Positions 26,388 to 37,440 of a stretch of DNA of 64,000 bases are shown one piece after another. The position numbers and the translations under genes were made by a program. The stretch covers positions 62,001-126,000 of the forward strand of contig NZ_NEGI01000001.1 of NCBI RefSeq assembly GCF_002135345.1, read 5' to 3'. The notes under the pieces were generated by a model. The model made no database searches and was not told where the DNA came from. It saw only the letters and a program-made list of their open reading frames with translations. How positions within the stretch are numbered: position 1 is the first letter of the stretch; each line of letters begins with the position of its first letter. The DNA is from Acinetobacter sp. ANC 4648 (lineage in GTDB: Bacteria > Pseudomonadota > Gammaproteobacteria > Pseudomonadales > Moraxellaceae).

Positions 26388-27008
26388 CTATCCAAATATT
26401 TTTTTCAGTTTAGCACTCAAGCCATGAACGAAACGATGCTTGGCGTTGGCTTTATCACTCGTCAAAAAGTTAATTTGAATAGATTGACGTTGCCCTTCAT
26501 ACGGAACATAGCCATGCCAGCCATGATCAACAACCTTAAATGCAACTAATGTACCTGGACCTGCATTAATTTCGTCCACATAGTTGTCCATATTTTTTTC
26601 ATCATTTAAGATGCGTAAACGACCAGTTGGTGCATCCCAAGACTCATTTAAATAAATCAAAATGGTCAATAATTTTGTTTTAGAATCAGAGTGAATACGA
26701 CCATCTTTTTGACGAGAATAACCACGTAAGGTAATCATCATTGGATGTTCCATAACATCTACGTCAAATTTTTCAGTCAAAATTTGACGAAATTCTTTAC
26801 AATCCAATGACTTCAAAAAACGATCAAAATTAGGTTTAATTTCAACGTCTTCAATATTATAACTACCACCTTGTTCAATTTTGGGAAAATCCTGAATGAC
26901 AGATTGAACCTCTGTGCTTTCCAAAGCATTTTCCACAACAAAATATGGATATGGTGAAGTAGAAACATTCGCCGCTTTTAAAGCATCTAATTTTAAAATA
27001 TGGGTCAT
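26388..27008 (-). CDS. 2-oxoglutarate/Fe(II)-dependent oxygenase-like protein
   Basis: 206-residue member of the 2OG-Fe(II) oxygenase superfamily. The iron triad is predicted as His106 and Asp108 (GRIHSDSKTK) and His165 (DHGWHGYVPY). The 2-oxoglutarate-binding Arg is Arg174 in GQRQSIQINFLT. The jelly-roll phrases LTILIYLNESWD and GTLVAFKVVDHGWHG support the fold. It is the first OC-locus gene next to ilvE and is paired with a glycosyltransferase. It may hydroxylate a sugar or lipid part of the LOS, which is inference. It does not look like the larger Kdo hydroxylase. Confidence 0.75.
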   Translation of the reverse strand: MTHILKLDALKAANVSTSPYPYFVVENALESTEVQSVIQDFPKIEQGGSYNIEDVEIKPNFDRFLKSLDCKEFRQILTEKFDVDVMEHPMMITLRGYSRQKDGRIHSDSKTKLLTILIYLNESWDAPTGRLRILNDEKNMDNYVDEINAGPGTLVAFKVVDHGWHGYVPYEGQRQSIQINFLTSDKANAKHRFVHGLSAKLKKIFG

Positions 27009-27101
27009 CGTTATAATTTACCGGCATGATAAAGTTAAGACAATTATAGTACAACAAATTATTTGCATTACAAAGTCACCAAACAACGCTCATCTTCATA
27101 T

Positions 27102-27131
27102 AAAAAAAGGCGAAACATTCGTTTCGCCTTT
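27102..27131 (-). terminator. Terminator of ilvE
   Basis: Stem AAAGGCGAAAC / GTTTCGCCTTT with a 4-base loop. On the minus strand it runs into seven Ts. It follows ilvE, whose stop is at 27149. Confidence 0.85.
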
Positions 27132-27148
27132 AATCTAAACCAATCAAT

Positions 27149-28075
27149 TTATTTGATGTAAGTCAACCAGTGTGCATATTTTGGATCTTTACCTTGAACA
27201 GCATCAAAGTAAGCTTTCTGAATTTTTTCAGTGATTGGTCCACGTGTACCACTACCAATTTCACGGTCATCATATTCACGGATTGGTGTCACTTCAGCAG
27301 CAGTTCCTGTAAAGAATGCTTCATCACCAATATAGAACTCATCACGTGTAATACGACGTTCAATCACTTCATAACCCAAATCTTTGGCAATCGTAATAAC
27401 CGTTTGACGAGTAATGCCGTCTAAAGCACCGCCCGAAACATCTGGTGTATGAATTACGCCATCTCGGACTAAGAACACGTTTTCGCCAGAACCTTGGCAT
27501 ACATATCCCTGCGGGTCCATCAGCATTGCTTCATCATAACCCGAATGTGCAACTTCTTGATGTGCCAAAATAGATAAGGTGTAATTACCAGATGCTTTCG
27601 CTTTACACATCGTCACGTTTGGATGATGGTGTGTGAAAGAAGAAGTTTTTACACGAATCCCTTTGGTCATTGCTTCTTCGCCAAGATAAGCACCCCAACT
27701 CCATGCTGCTACAGTGGCATGAATAGTATTATCTGTCGCAGCAATACCTAATTTTTCTGAACCAATAAAGATAATGGGACGCAAATAGCAAGAAGCTAAT
27801 TTATTTTCACGCACTACATCAACTTGAGCTTGTTCTAAAGTCTTTTGATCAAATGGAACTTTCATTTGATAAATTTTTGCAGAATTTAGCAAACGTTTAG
27901 TATGATCTTGGAGACGGAAAATCGCAGTACCATTTGGCGTTTCATAAGCACGGACACCTTCAAAGACTCCCATACTGTAATGTAAAGTATGCGTTAATAC
28001 GTGAGTTTTCGCCTCACGCCAGTCAACCATTTGTCCATCTTGCCAAATAAAACCATCACGATCAGCCAAGTTCAT
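27149..28075 (-). CDS. ilvE: Branched-chain amino acid aminotransferase
   Basis: Class IV PLP-dependent transaminase of 308 residues, exchanging amino groups between Val/Leu/Ile and glutamate. The N-terminus MNLADRDGFIWQDGQMVDWREAKTHVLTHTLHYSMGVFEG is typical. The PLP Lys is in CKAKASGNYTLSILA. The class IV signature EVIERRITRDEFYIGDEAFFTGTAAEVTPI is present. The start is the ATG with GGAG eight bases upstream; the open frame extends three codons further to a GTG. It lies 26 bases after glnE, so the two are probably co-transcribed. In Acinetobacter this gene borders the OC locus, with aspS at the other end. Confidence 0.96.
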   Translation of the reverse strand: MNLADRDGFIWQDGQMVDWREAKTHVLTHTLHYSMGVFEGVRAYETPNGTAIFRLQDHTKRLLNSAKIYQMKVPFDQKTLEQAQVDVVRENKLASCYLRPIIFIGSEKLGIAATDNTIHATVAAWSWGAYLGEEAMTKGIRVKTSSFTHHHPNVTMCKAKASGNYTLSILAHQEVAHSGYDEAMLMDPQGYVCQGSGENVFLVRDGVIHTPDVSGGALDGITRQTVITIAKDLGYEVIERRITRDEFYIGDEAFFTGTAAEVTPIREYDDREIGSGTRGPITEKIQKAYFDAVQGKDPKYAHWLTYIK

Positions 28076-28101
28076 GGCACACACTCCAAATTTTTATACA
28101 A

Positions 28102-30852
28102 TTATTCACTTTCCAACGCGAACACAGCAGTTGGATCAATTAATCTTTGCCATAACTTGCAAACAACCTCTCGGGTATCGCGCCAATCTGCTGCACTGAC
28201 TTGCATACTGTGGTTTGCAAGGGCTAAGCGATGGCTCTCGGCTCGTTCACTAAGATAGGCTTGAATCAGAGCAGATACATCGTTACTGGATAAGTAACCG
28301 GCTTTAGCAGCATCTTCTAAAATTCGTACATTGTCGGAATAATGGGCGAGATCTTGATTCGTCCCACTCCAGGCTAACACGACATACTGTGCCATAAATT
28401 CTATGTCAACGATACCTCCTGCATCCTGTTTTAAATGAAAAATTCCATCTTTTTTCTGCTCTTTAGAAGACCCGAGATGATCTTTCATTTTCTGACGCAT
28501 TTTCAATACTTCTGCACGAACGGTCTGTTCATCTCTCGGTAAAGTCAAAATACGACAACGTAATTGTTCAAATTTATCTCGTAAAGTTTGTTCACCAGCA
28601 ATTGAGCGTGCTCGTACTAAAGCTTGATGCTCCCATACCCAAGCACTCTTCATTTGATACTGTTCAAATGCCTTCAAACTAGTGACTAAAAGCCCAGCTT
28701 CACCTGATGGTCGTAAGCGTGTATCAATTTCATAAACCCGTCCATCTAATGTTTGGGTGGTCATCAATGACATAAATTTTTGCGCAACACGCATAGCAAA
28801 CTCAAAACCACTAATAATTTTATGGCCATTGGTATCTGCTTGCTCATCCATATAATGAATAAACACCAGATCTAAATCTGATCCATAGCCCAGCTCAATT
28901 CCACCAACTTTACCGTAACCAATCACTACAAATGCAAGATGATCCAGTGAACATCTATTGCCTTCTGTATCTAGGGGATAGCCATGTTTTTTAGCCACCG
29001 TTTGATAAGCTAAATTTAAAGTAGCACTCACAGATACTTCAGCAATATCTGTTAAGGCATCCGAAACCTTCATCAATGGACTTTCAGCCAATACATCACT
29101 CGCAGCCACGGTGAGAACATTAGACTTTTTAAATAAGCGTAAAACCCGCATCTGATCTTCAACTTGATCTATTTCAATGCGCAGTAACTGTTGCCGTAAT
29201 GAATCTTCTAAATCTTTACGCTTTGGTAATTCAAAATCCATCGATAAAAATTCATCAAGGAGTACTGGATAGTGCGTTAGCTCTTCACAAATCCATGGAC
29301 TAACTGTCGCCATTTTTACTAACCGCTGTAATGCACCTTTACTTTCAATCAACATGACTAAATACACAGTCCGACGCATGACTGATTCAATTAAAGGCAT
29401 TAAGCGCAGCAATGCTGTTTGTGGCTTGTCAGACTGTAAAATAACTTCAATTAAATGTGGCCAAAACTCTTTTAAACGCTGCACTGCCTTAGCGGGCAGT
29501 TTTTTAATGGTATGACCAAACCAAAACTCATGAATCAAGTTTTTAGCTTTTTCATCTAAAACTTTATCCAGTTGCTTCTCTAACTGACTAAAATTTTCAA
29601 CCGTAGCATCTAAGCCTTTTTCTTTAATAAGGTGCTCAAACTGATAAATCACTTTGTCACGTTTTTGATTCAGACATGCAATGAATGCATCCCAACTCTC
29701 AAAACCCAGTGTTTCACTGATACGACACTGTAAATCTGGCTCACAGGGAAGTGACTGTGTTTGGTGATCATTTAATGCCTGAATTGCATGTTCAACACGG
29801 CGTAAAAATAAATAGGCATCCTCTAAATCAGAGACAGCCTTTTGCTCCAAAAGTCCCACCTGACCCAAATGTTGCAAACTAACTAAACATTGCCGATCTT
29901 GTAATTCTAATTTTGAACCGCCATAAATTAACTGAAAAACTTGGACAATAAATTCAACCTCTCGAATCCCACCCGCACCTAACTTGATATCATCTGCAAT
30001 ATTACGACGTGCCACTTCACGCTCAATCATGGCTTTCATTTCACGCATTGCTTCGAATGCAGTGTAATCGACATATTTACGAAAAACGAAAGGACGAGTC
30101 ATCTCCAGCAAATCTGCACCGTCTTTACCGCCAGAAACAATGCGCGCCTTAATCCATGCATAACGCTCCCACTCGCGACCATGCTGACTTAGATATTTTT
30201 CTAGTGCAACGTGACTAATAGCTAGTGCAGAACCATCTCCCCAAGGTCGCAAACGCATATCGACCCGAAAAACAAAACCATCTGCGGTAATATGGTCAAG
30301 CAAATAAATCAGCTTCTGTCCCCAAAAGATACAGAATTGCTGTACATCAATTGATTTACGCCCATTACTTTCACCTTGTTCATCAAAAGCAAAAATTAGG
30401 TCAATATCACTGGATAAATTCAACTCTTGCGCACCCAGTTTCCCCATTGCAATTACAATCAAGTCTTGCACTTTACCTGAGTAACTGAGCGGCTCTCCAT
30501 GTTTAGCCACTAAAGGAATACGTGCAAAATCTTTCGCTGCAATAATACTAGCATCAGCAAAATCAGAGAGTTCACGCGTTAACGTCACTACATCCGTCTG
30601 TTGGTTGGCATCTTGCCAAATCCAACGAAACATTAAGCGAGCACGCAACACACGAATAACACGCATCCATGTCGCTTCATCATGAATAGACAATAAGGAT
30701 TGTTGTAATAGCTGCTGAATCTTTTCCGTTGAGAGTGAGCTAGCAAATTGATCAACTGCATAATCTTGTTCTAAAACAGTTTGATGTAAACTTAATACTT
30801 GCTCTGCATACTGACTTGCACGTAAAGTTTTTTGCAATTGCTCAGCGTTCAT
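28102..30852 (-). CDS. glnE: Bifunctional glutamine synthetase adenylyltransferase/adenylyl-removing enzyme
   Basis: 916-residue cytosolic enzyme that adds AMP to, and removes it from, glutamine synthetase in response to the PII protein and glutamine. Two nucleotidyltransferase domains are present. The N-terminal deadenylylase contains SSDIDLIFAFDEQGE near residue 150. The C-terminal adenylyltransferase contains ELGYGSDLDLVFIHYMDEQAD near 660 and TRLRPSGEAGLLV. Helical regulatory segments lie between and after. The length is near the usual 940. It precedes ilvE in the same direction with a short gap. Confidence 0.96.
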   Translation of the reverse strand: MNAEQLQKTLRASQYAEQVLSLHQTVLEQDYAVDQFASSLSTEKIQQLLQQSLLSIHDEATWMRVIRVLRARLMFRWIWQDANQQTDVVTLTRELSDFADASIIAAKDFARIPLVAKHGEPLSYSGKVQDLIVIAMGKLGAQELNLSSDIDLIFAFDEQGESNGRKSIDVQQFCIFWGQKLIYLLDHITADGFVFRVDMRLRPWGDGSALAISHVALEKYLSQHGREWERYAWIKARIVSGGKDGADLLEMTRPFVFRKYVDYTAFEAMREMKAMIEREVARRNIADDIKLGAGGIREVEFIVQVFQLIYGGSKLELQDRQCLVSLQHLGQVGLLEQKAVSDLEDAYLFLRRVEHAIQALNDHQTQSLPCEPDLQCRISETLGFESWDAFIACLNQKRDKVIYQFEHLIKEKGLDATVENFSQLEKQLDKVLDEKAKNLIHEFWFGHTIKKLPAKAVQRLKEFWPHLIEVILQSDKPQTALLRLMPLIESVMRRTVYLVMLIESKGALQRLVKMATVSPWICEELTHYPVLLDEFLSMDFELPKRKDLEDSLRQQLLRIEIDQVEDQMRVLRLFKKSNVLTVAASDVLAESPLMKVSDALTDIAEVSVSATLNLAYQTVAKKHGYPLDTEGNRCSLDHLAFVVIGYGKVGGIELGYGSDLDLVFIHYMDEQADTNGHKIISGFEFAMRVAQKFMSLMTTQTLDGRVYEIDTRLRPSGEAGLLVTSLKAFEQYQMKSAWVWEHQALVRARSIAGEQTLRDKFEQLRCRILTLPRDEQTVRAEVLKMRQKMKDHLGSSKEQKKDGIFHLKQDAGGIVDIEFMAQYVVLAWSGTNQDLAHYSDNVRILEDAAKAGYLSSNDVSALIQAYLSERAESHRLALANHSMQVSAADWRDTREVVCKLWQRLIDPTAVFALESE

Positions 30853-30946
30853 CGAAAAAGCCTACCCGTCTAAATTATGTTTTATTTATAGCAGGTGAAA
30901 ACTAATTTGAGAAAAATTAATTCATTTTTATTTTAATTTTAAATCG

Positions 30947-32206
30947 TTATTGATGTAAATAATCTGGAACCTGCAAGACAGAATTATGCTTTGCTGCTGT
31001 TGGCAACAGTACTTTAAATGTCGTCCCCTCACCTTCTTTCGAGTGCACTGTAATTTTTCCATGATTTAAATCAATGAATTTTTTACACAATACTAGCCCC
31101 AAGCCTGTACCTTTTTCACCCGATGTTCCTTTAAAACTCACTTGAATATGCGGTTCAAAAATTGTATCTATTTGCGTTTTGGTCATCCCCAAACCCGAAT
31201 CCTGAATAATAACTTCCACCCCTTTCACTAATGATCTCGCTCGAATAGAAACCTTACCAGAACCATCAATATGGGTGAATTTCAAGGCATTTGACACCAA
31301 GTTTTGAATCACAGAAGTCATCATATTAATGTCTGCAAAGACACCAATTTCGTCAGAAATATCCTCAATTAATTCAATATTTTTTTTGACTGCAAGCGTA
31401 TTCAATACCCCGTAAACAATTTGAGTGACTTGTTTTAACTTAAAATGAATCGGGTGATATACAAAACGTCCACCTTCAGCTATCGCCCAATTCAACAGAT
31501 TTTCTAACAAGTTATAAGTTGATTGAGTTGTATCATGTAAATATTCAGCAATATTTTGAATTTCAGATTCATCTAACGTCTCGCGCTCTTCTGCCAAAAC
31601 TTCAGAAAAACCGATTAAGCCATGAAAAGGTGCACGTAAATCATGCGCAATAATTTGAAAAAATTTAGTCTTGCTTACATTTAATGCGGATTGTTGTTCG
31701 TATAATTCCTTTAATTCATCATATTCTAAACGCAGCTCAACAACATCCATAATATTCATTGCAAATTCATGTACGAGGTCAAGATTTTGATCGCTATAGA
31801 ATTCATCCAGATTATCAAACAAAAGGACTTGACCTATAGACTGCCCTGCATTAATTTTTAAATCAAATGCAACAATTCTCTCATGGTCAATCCCGATATC
31901 TTGAATGTGTTGTGAAAAAGCTGAGTAATTTTCATGATGCCGATTAAGTACCGTTTCACCGATGAAATAAGGGGTTAAGTTAGCTTCTTTGTTCGCTCGA
32001 AAAGCTTTAAAACCATCATCAGACGAATACCAAATATAGGGTTCATGATGAAAAGCTAAAATTGCATATTTTGCCTGCAGAATTCCTCGTGCACATTTTA
32101 AAAATCCTTCAATGCGATTATCAGGCGTAAAAACACCAAGCAATAAAGATAATTTACATGCACTTAACTGATCTGCTTGACCAATCTCCAAGAGTTCTAA
32201 CCTCAT
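30947..32206 (-). CDS. GAF-domain sensor histidine kinase (cytosolic)
   Basis: 419-residue kinase without membrane segments. The N-terminal 170 residues look like a GAF-type sensor (IEGFLKCARGILQAKYAILAFHHEPYIWYSSDDG...GQSIGQVLLFDNL). A short coiled coil (LEYDELKELYEQQSAL) leads to a HisKA domain with the phospho-His in FFQIIAHDLRAPFHGLIGFSEVL. The HATPase domain has VIQNLVSNALKFTH, the G1 box DSGLGM and the G2 box GEKGTGLGLVLCKKFI. The start at the internal ATG is preferred because GAGAGG lies five bases before it; the open frame extends 19 codons upstream. No response regulator is adjacent, so it is an orphan kinase with unknown signal. Confidence 0.85.
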   Translation of the reverse strand: MRLELLEIGQADQLSACKLSLLLGVFTPDNRIEGFLKCARGILQAKYAILAFHHEPYIWYSSDDGFKAFRANKEANLTPYFIGETVLNRHHENYSAFSQHIQDIGIDHERIVAFDLKINAGQSIGQVLLFDNLDEFYSDQNLDLVHEFAMNIMDVVELRLEYDELKELYEQQSALNVSKTKFFQIIAHDLRAPFHGLIGFSEVLAEERETLDESEIQNIAEYLHDTTQSTYNLLENLLNWAIAEGGRFVYHPIHFKLKQVTQIVYGVLNTLAVKKNIELIEDISDEIGVFADINMMTSVIQNLVSNALKFTHIDGSGKVSIRARSLVKGVEVIIQDSGLGMTKTQIDTIFEPHIQVSFKGTSGEKGTGLGLVLCKKFIDLNHGKITVHSKEGEGTTFKVLLPTAAKHNSVLQVPDYLHQ

Positions 32207-32463
32207 ACCCGCCTCTCTAGCTATGATGAGTATTTTTATTTTTACAAAACTTACACAATCCAATATATCAATAATATTTTTAAATTAATACCGTTTAATG
32301 CAGAAGAAATATTAAGCAGAAATTTATATTAAAATAAGCTCCATAAATTTCACACTAAATATCATATTAACAACAGATTAGAGCTTACAATATCATTTGA
32401 ACCTAACTTTCATCGATATACCTCAATTCATCATCTAAAACTATGAAATTTTCTTTAGACATT
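32207..32463. other. Intergenic region between the histidine kinase and tRNA-Leu
   Basis: AT-rich stretch with no gene visible, presumably holding the kinase promoter on the minus strand. It ends at the tRNA terminator. Confidence 0.4.
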
Positions 32464-32499
32464 AAAAAACCCTAAGCCGTTTATACAAGCTTAGGGTTT
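32464..32499 (-). terminator. Terminator of tRNA-Leu
   Basis: Stem AAACCCTAAGC (32467-32477) / GCTTAGGGTTT (32489-32499) with an 11-base loop. On the minus strand it is followed by a run of six Ts, 24 bases after the tRNA 3' end. Confidence 0.85.
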
Positions 32500-32522
32500 A
32501 TAGAATCTCATGATTCTGAATT

Positions 32523-32609
32523 TGGTCCCGAGGGTCGGACTCGAACCGACACGTCATCTCTGACAGCGGATTTTGAATCCGCCGCGTCTACCAATTTCAC
32601 CACCTCGGG
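32523..32609 (-). tRNA. tRNA-Leu (anticodon CAA)
   Basis: Class II tRNA with a long variable arm. On the minus strand the acceptor stem CCCGAGG pairs with CCTCGGG, and the D-arm is TGGTGAAATTGGTAGACGC. The anticodon stem GCGGA / TCCGC encloses the loop TTCAAAA, giving anticodon CAA. The variable arm is TGTCAGAGATGACG, the T-arm GTCGGTTCGAGTCCGAC, and CCA is encoded at 32523-32525. It reads UUG codons. It sits divergently upstream of queA. Confidence 0.96.
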
Positions 32610-32788
32610 AGAGGTTGTGTGCGTATAATATCTTGTTTGATCGTGTTGTCAATGCCAAGTTAAAGCAATTGATTACTTTTAGAACACATATTATTTTTTT
32701 GATGTATAAAACATCAAAGTCAGCCATGAAATTGAAAAAAGACTATACTAAGCACAGTTTTTACTTCGCAATTTTATCGTATTCCATG

Positions 32789-33820
32789 ATGCAACTTTCT
32801 GACTTTAATTTTGACCTCCCAGATGAACTTATTGCCCGTTATCCTTTAGAAACTCGCAGTGCTTCTCGCCTCCTTCATTTAAATAGCGATGGCAGCTATC
32901 AAGATCTTCATTTCACAGATATTTTAGATCTGTTCGAAGATGGTGACTTAATGGTGTTAAATGACACCAAAGTAATGAAAGCTCGCCTTAAAGGTAAACG
33001 TGCCACTGGTGGTGCTGTGGAAGTTTTGGTTGAACGTATTTTCAATCAAACGATTGCACATTGTCATATTAAAGCCAGTAACTCACCCAAAGCTGGTGCG
33101 GAATTGTTTATTGGCCCCGATGAAGTGAAGGTCATAGTCACAGGCCGCCATGAAAATCTATTCGTAGTCGAATTTTCGCAACCAATTTTACACGTTCTAG
33201 ACCAGTATGGTCAGCTTCCAATTCCGCCTTATTTCAATCGTGAAGCAGAAGAAATAGACTCAGTTCGTTATCAAACTGTATTTAATGACCCGACCAAATT
33301 AGCCAGTGTAGCCGCTCCTACAGCGAGTCTGCATTTCGACCAAGAGTTATTAAATCAACTCGAACAAAAAGGGATCAATAAAGCTTTTGTGACCTTACAT
33401 GTCGGTGCTGGTACTTTCTTACCCGTACGTAGCACCGATATTGCCAATCATATTATGCATAGTGAATGGTGTGATGTTCCTGAAACAACAGTCAAGCTTA
33501 TTCAAGAAACGCAAGCTCGTGGCAATAAAGTCATTGCTGTCGGTACAACTGCGACGCGTGCTTTAGAAAGTGCCGCTCAAGCCTGTGCTGGGAAAATTGG
33601 GGCATGGTCAGGTGATACACAAATCTTTATTTATCCAGGTTATGAATTTTGTGTAGTAGATCGTTTGATCACTAATTTCCACTTACCTGAATCAACCTTA
33701 TTAATGCTCGTTTCTGCATTATCCAATCCAGATAATATTCTGAACGCTTATCAGCATGCGATTGCACAGCAATATCGTTTCTTTAGTTATGGTGATGCCA
33801 TGTTGGTTGATCGAATTTAA
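32789..33820 (+). CDS. queA: S-adenosylmethionine:tRNA ribosyltransferase-isomerase
   Basis: 343-residue QueA, which converts preQ1 in tRNA (at position 34) to epoxyqueuosine using the ribosyl group of SAM. It starts [31 protein letters not shown], the canonical N-terminus. It contains the family blocks [51 protein letters not shown] [12 protein letters not shown] and [32 protein letters not shown]. The open frame runs back to 32573, but that would overlap tRNA-Leu, so the ATG pair at 32786/32789 is the start. No clear ribosome-binding site is seen. Tgt, the preceding enzyme in the pathway, is encoded 2.3 kb downstream. Confidence 0.96.
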   Translation: MQLSDFNFDLPDELIARYPLETRSASRLLHLNSDGSYQDLHFTDILDLFEDGDLMVLNDTKVMKARLKGKRATGGAVEVLVERIFNQTIAHCHIKASNSPKAGAELFIGPDEVKVIVTGRHENLFVVEFSQPILHVLDQYGQLPIPPYFNREAEEIDSVRYQTVFNDPTKLASVAAPTASLHFDQELLNQLEQKGINKAFVTLHVGAGTFLPVRSTDIANHIMHSEWCDVPETTVKLIQETQARGNKVIAVGTTATRALESAAQACAGKIGAWSGDTQIFIYPGYEFCVVDRLITNFHLPESTLLMLVSALSNPDNILNAYQHAIAQQYRFFSYGDAMLVDRI

Positions 33821-33828
33821 AAGGTCAG

Positions 33829-33860
33829 AGAAAAGAGTTGGTTTAGTCCAACTCTTTTCT
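33829..33860 (+). terminator. Terminator of queA
   Basis: 13-base stem AGAAAAGAGTTGG / CCAACTCTTTTCT with a 6-base loop, nine bases after the stop. No extra T run follows, so efficiency may be modest. Confidence 0.6.
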
Positions 33861-34049
33861 GCATTGCAAAATACATATTACATTTTTAAAATTTCACACA
33901 AGAGAGTTCAAAACCACTCATTATCTACTTTTTATATGATCCGACCATCTCAATGAACTATAAAAAATCGTATGGCTAAATCATTGTTCGTATAAGTATA
34001 CTCAACTTTATTACTGCTAATTTTTAGCGCATAATCAAGCACATTCGGA

Positions 34050-35132
34050 TTGAGTAATCTTGCTCAAATCACTTCTTTAATCTCTACCGAAACGTATCCA
34101 AATTTCATGCCTATAGATACCGTGCAACAGCTTCTGCATCTCAGAACTAGAAAAAATAAACAGGTCATGGAAAATATCGCCCGCCTTTGGGATATCGGTA
34201 GACAAGCCACTTCGGCACAAGACATTTTAGATGCCTTACACCCTTGGGGTACAAGCAAAGATTTGTTTTTTTATAATACTATTCCACGCTTACTAATTAT
34301 TATGGGTGTTCTTACTGGCTTTATCGGCTACTTTATTCATCCATCTTTCCCCTATCCTTTAAGTTTTCTAGCTGGTTTTCTGTGTTGTTTTCTTGCCTAT
34401 CTGATTTATGAAAGCAAGGATCCTATTACAGAGGTTATTCAATATTTAGAACAACGCATCTTGTTACTCCGCTATGATTTGCACTTTAACAAAATGCCAG
34501 ACTATATTTCGGCCACCAGTAATTCATTATTGGTCATCAGCAAATTGAAACAAACTTTCCCTTTATTTTCTCAAGGTAATGTTTCCAATGAAATCACCCA
34601 GTTTGCATCTACAGTTTGGCATGATGGTGAAGTAGAGCACCAAGTCATGCTGTTTCAATACCACTATGTTAATGAACTGACTATTCGTGGATTAGACAAT
34701 GACAAACAAAAAATTAAAGAAGTACATAAAGATCAATGGGGTGTTTTTATCTTTCAAATGCCAGCTTTAGGCTTTGCTGCCAGTAATCAGCATGATGAGT
34801 TCATTTATCCTTATACTCAAACTTGGCTTACCAGCGATATTTTAGCCAATCAGCGTTTACATATTTTTGGCTATGATCAACATCAACTCGCACGAACAAT
34901 TAGCCCCAGTTTAACCTTAAAATTAAGTGACTTTTTTGAGCATTATTCAGGTGATGTGATCTATCATTTTGAAGAAAATATGTTCTGCTACCTTGGTGAG
35001 CAAAATTTATTACGCGTATCTAAAAAGAAACAAGACATTAAAGATATTTCATTATTACGTGGACATTTACGCACATTAAGCTTGCCTGAATATGAACAAT
35101 TTAAACAGAGCATGCTAAACTTAATCACATAA
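34050..35132 (+). CDS. Membrane protein preceding LemA (DUF3137-like?)
   Basis: 360-residue protein with two adjacent transmembrane segments (about 80-97, LLIIMGVLTGFIGYFIHP, and 102-122, LSFLAGFLCCFLAYLIY). A cytosolic-looking C-terminal half follows. That half (HYVNELTIRGLDNDKQKIKEVHKDQWGVFIFQMP...) recalls DUF3137 proteins, which often neighbour LemA; this is a resemblance by eye. It is 19 bases before the LemA gene and surely in one operon with it. The longest frame starts at TTG (34050); internal ATGs at residues 20 and 40 are alternatives, the latter with AGG five bases upstream. Function unknown. Confidence 0.65.
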   Translation: MSNLAQITSLISTETYPNFMPIDTVQQLLHLRTRKNKQVMENIARLWDIGRQATSAQDILDALHPWGTSKDLFFYNTIPRLLIIMGVLTGFIGYFIHPSFPYPLSFLAGFLCCFLAYLIYESKDPITEVIQYLEQRILLLRYDLHFNKMPDYISATSNSLLVISKLKQTFPLFSQGNVSNEITQFASTVWHDGEVEHQVMLFQYHYVNELTIRGLDNDKQKIKEVHKDQWGVFIFQMPALGFAASNQHDEFIYPYTQTWLTSDILANQRLHIFGYDQHQLARTISPSLTLKLSDFFEHYSGDVIYHFEENMFCYLGEQNLLRVSKKKQDIKDISLLRGHLRTLSLPEYEQFKQSMLNLIT

Positions 35133-35151
35133 CAAATAAGGAATAAGCAAC

Positions 35152-35718
35152 ATGGGTTTATTAATTTTTATTGGCATCTTTGTCGTCGCTGCGATTTGGG
35201 CAATTTCAATTCGTAATAATATTGTACGTTATTTTAATGCGACCAAACGTTCTTGGGCTGAAGTGGCCAATTTTGAACGTCAAAAAGTGAAAACTTTAGA
35301 TGCTTTAGAACAGACATTATCGCAATACACCCAGTTTGAAAAATCAACCTTAGAAAAAGTAACCGAATTACGCCAACAAATTTTAAATTTAAATATCGAT
35401 AATGCGGATGTCTCACATTTACAACATATTGAAAAACTGAACCAAGATCTGATGCGTAGCCTAAATGTCGTGATTGAGAATTATCCTGAATTAAAAGCAG
35501 ATACTTTGTATGCAAAAATGATGGATGATATTCAAGAGCAGAATGAAAATGTCGGTGCTGCGATTACCATTTTCAACCGAAATGTTGAAGAATTTAATAA
35601 CATCATTCAAATTTTCCCTAATAACATTATTAATAGTGTAACTTTAGCAAAAAAATCGATTCGCCCATTTTCTGATTCAATTACGCTACAAAATTTCGAC
35701 TATCGACCTAATTTTTAA
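35152..35718 (+). CDS. LemA-family membrane protein
   Basis: 188-residue LemA-family protein. It has one N-terminal transmembrane helix (about 3-20, LLIFIGIFVVAAIWAIS) and then a long helical bundle with family phrases NIVRYFNATKRSWAEVANFERQKVKTLDALE, LMRSLNVVIENYPELKAD and IQEQNENVGAAITIFNRNVEEFNNIIQIFPNNI. The biochemical role of LemA proteins is unknown. A good AAGGAA ribosome-binding site precedes the ATG. With the preceding gene it separates queA from tgt, which in many gammaproteobacteria are neighbours. Confidence 0.85.
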   Translation: MGLLIFIGIFVVAAIWAISIRNNIVRYFNATKRSWAEVANFERQKVKTLDALEQTLSQYTQFEKSTLEKVTELRQQILNLNIDNADVSHLQHIEKLNQDLMRSLNVVIENYPELKADTLYAKMMDDIQEQNENVGAAITIFNRNVEEFNNIIQIFPNNIINSVTLAKKSIRPFSDSITLQNFDYRPNF

Positions 35719-37225
<1,507 letters not shown>

Positions 37226-37440
37226 TATTCAAATATAAAACAGAATTGAATATTCCTTCATCAGCATTTGCGCTCAAACTCAAGACAATGTAAATTGCAG
37301 AACAAGTCAATTTTAATGTCAGGGGGTTGTTGATATTTCAAAATAAATGATGTTACTGACTAGAAATATTTATAGTCGTAACCATATTGAAGTAGTAACT
37401 ATCTCTAAAGACAACCGTTATTTAACTTTAGGAAACTAAA

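Noticed and set aside
32573..33820. Long form of queA starting at 32573
   Set aside because: It would overlap tRNA-Leu on the other strand, and the extra 72 residues have no similarity to QueA; the canonical N-terminus starts at 32789.
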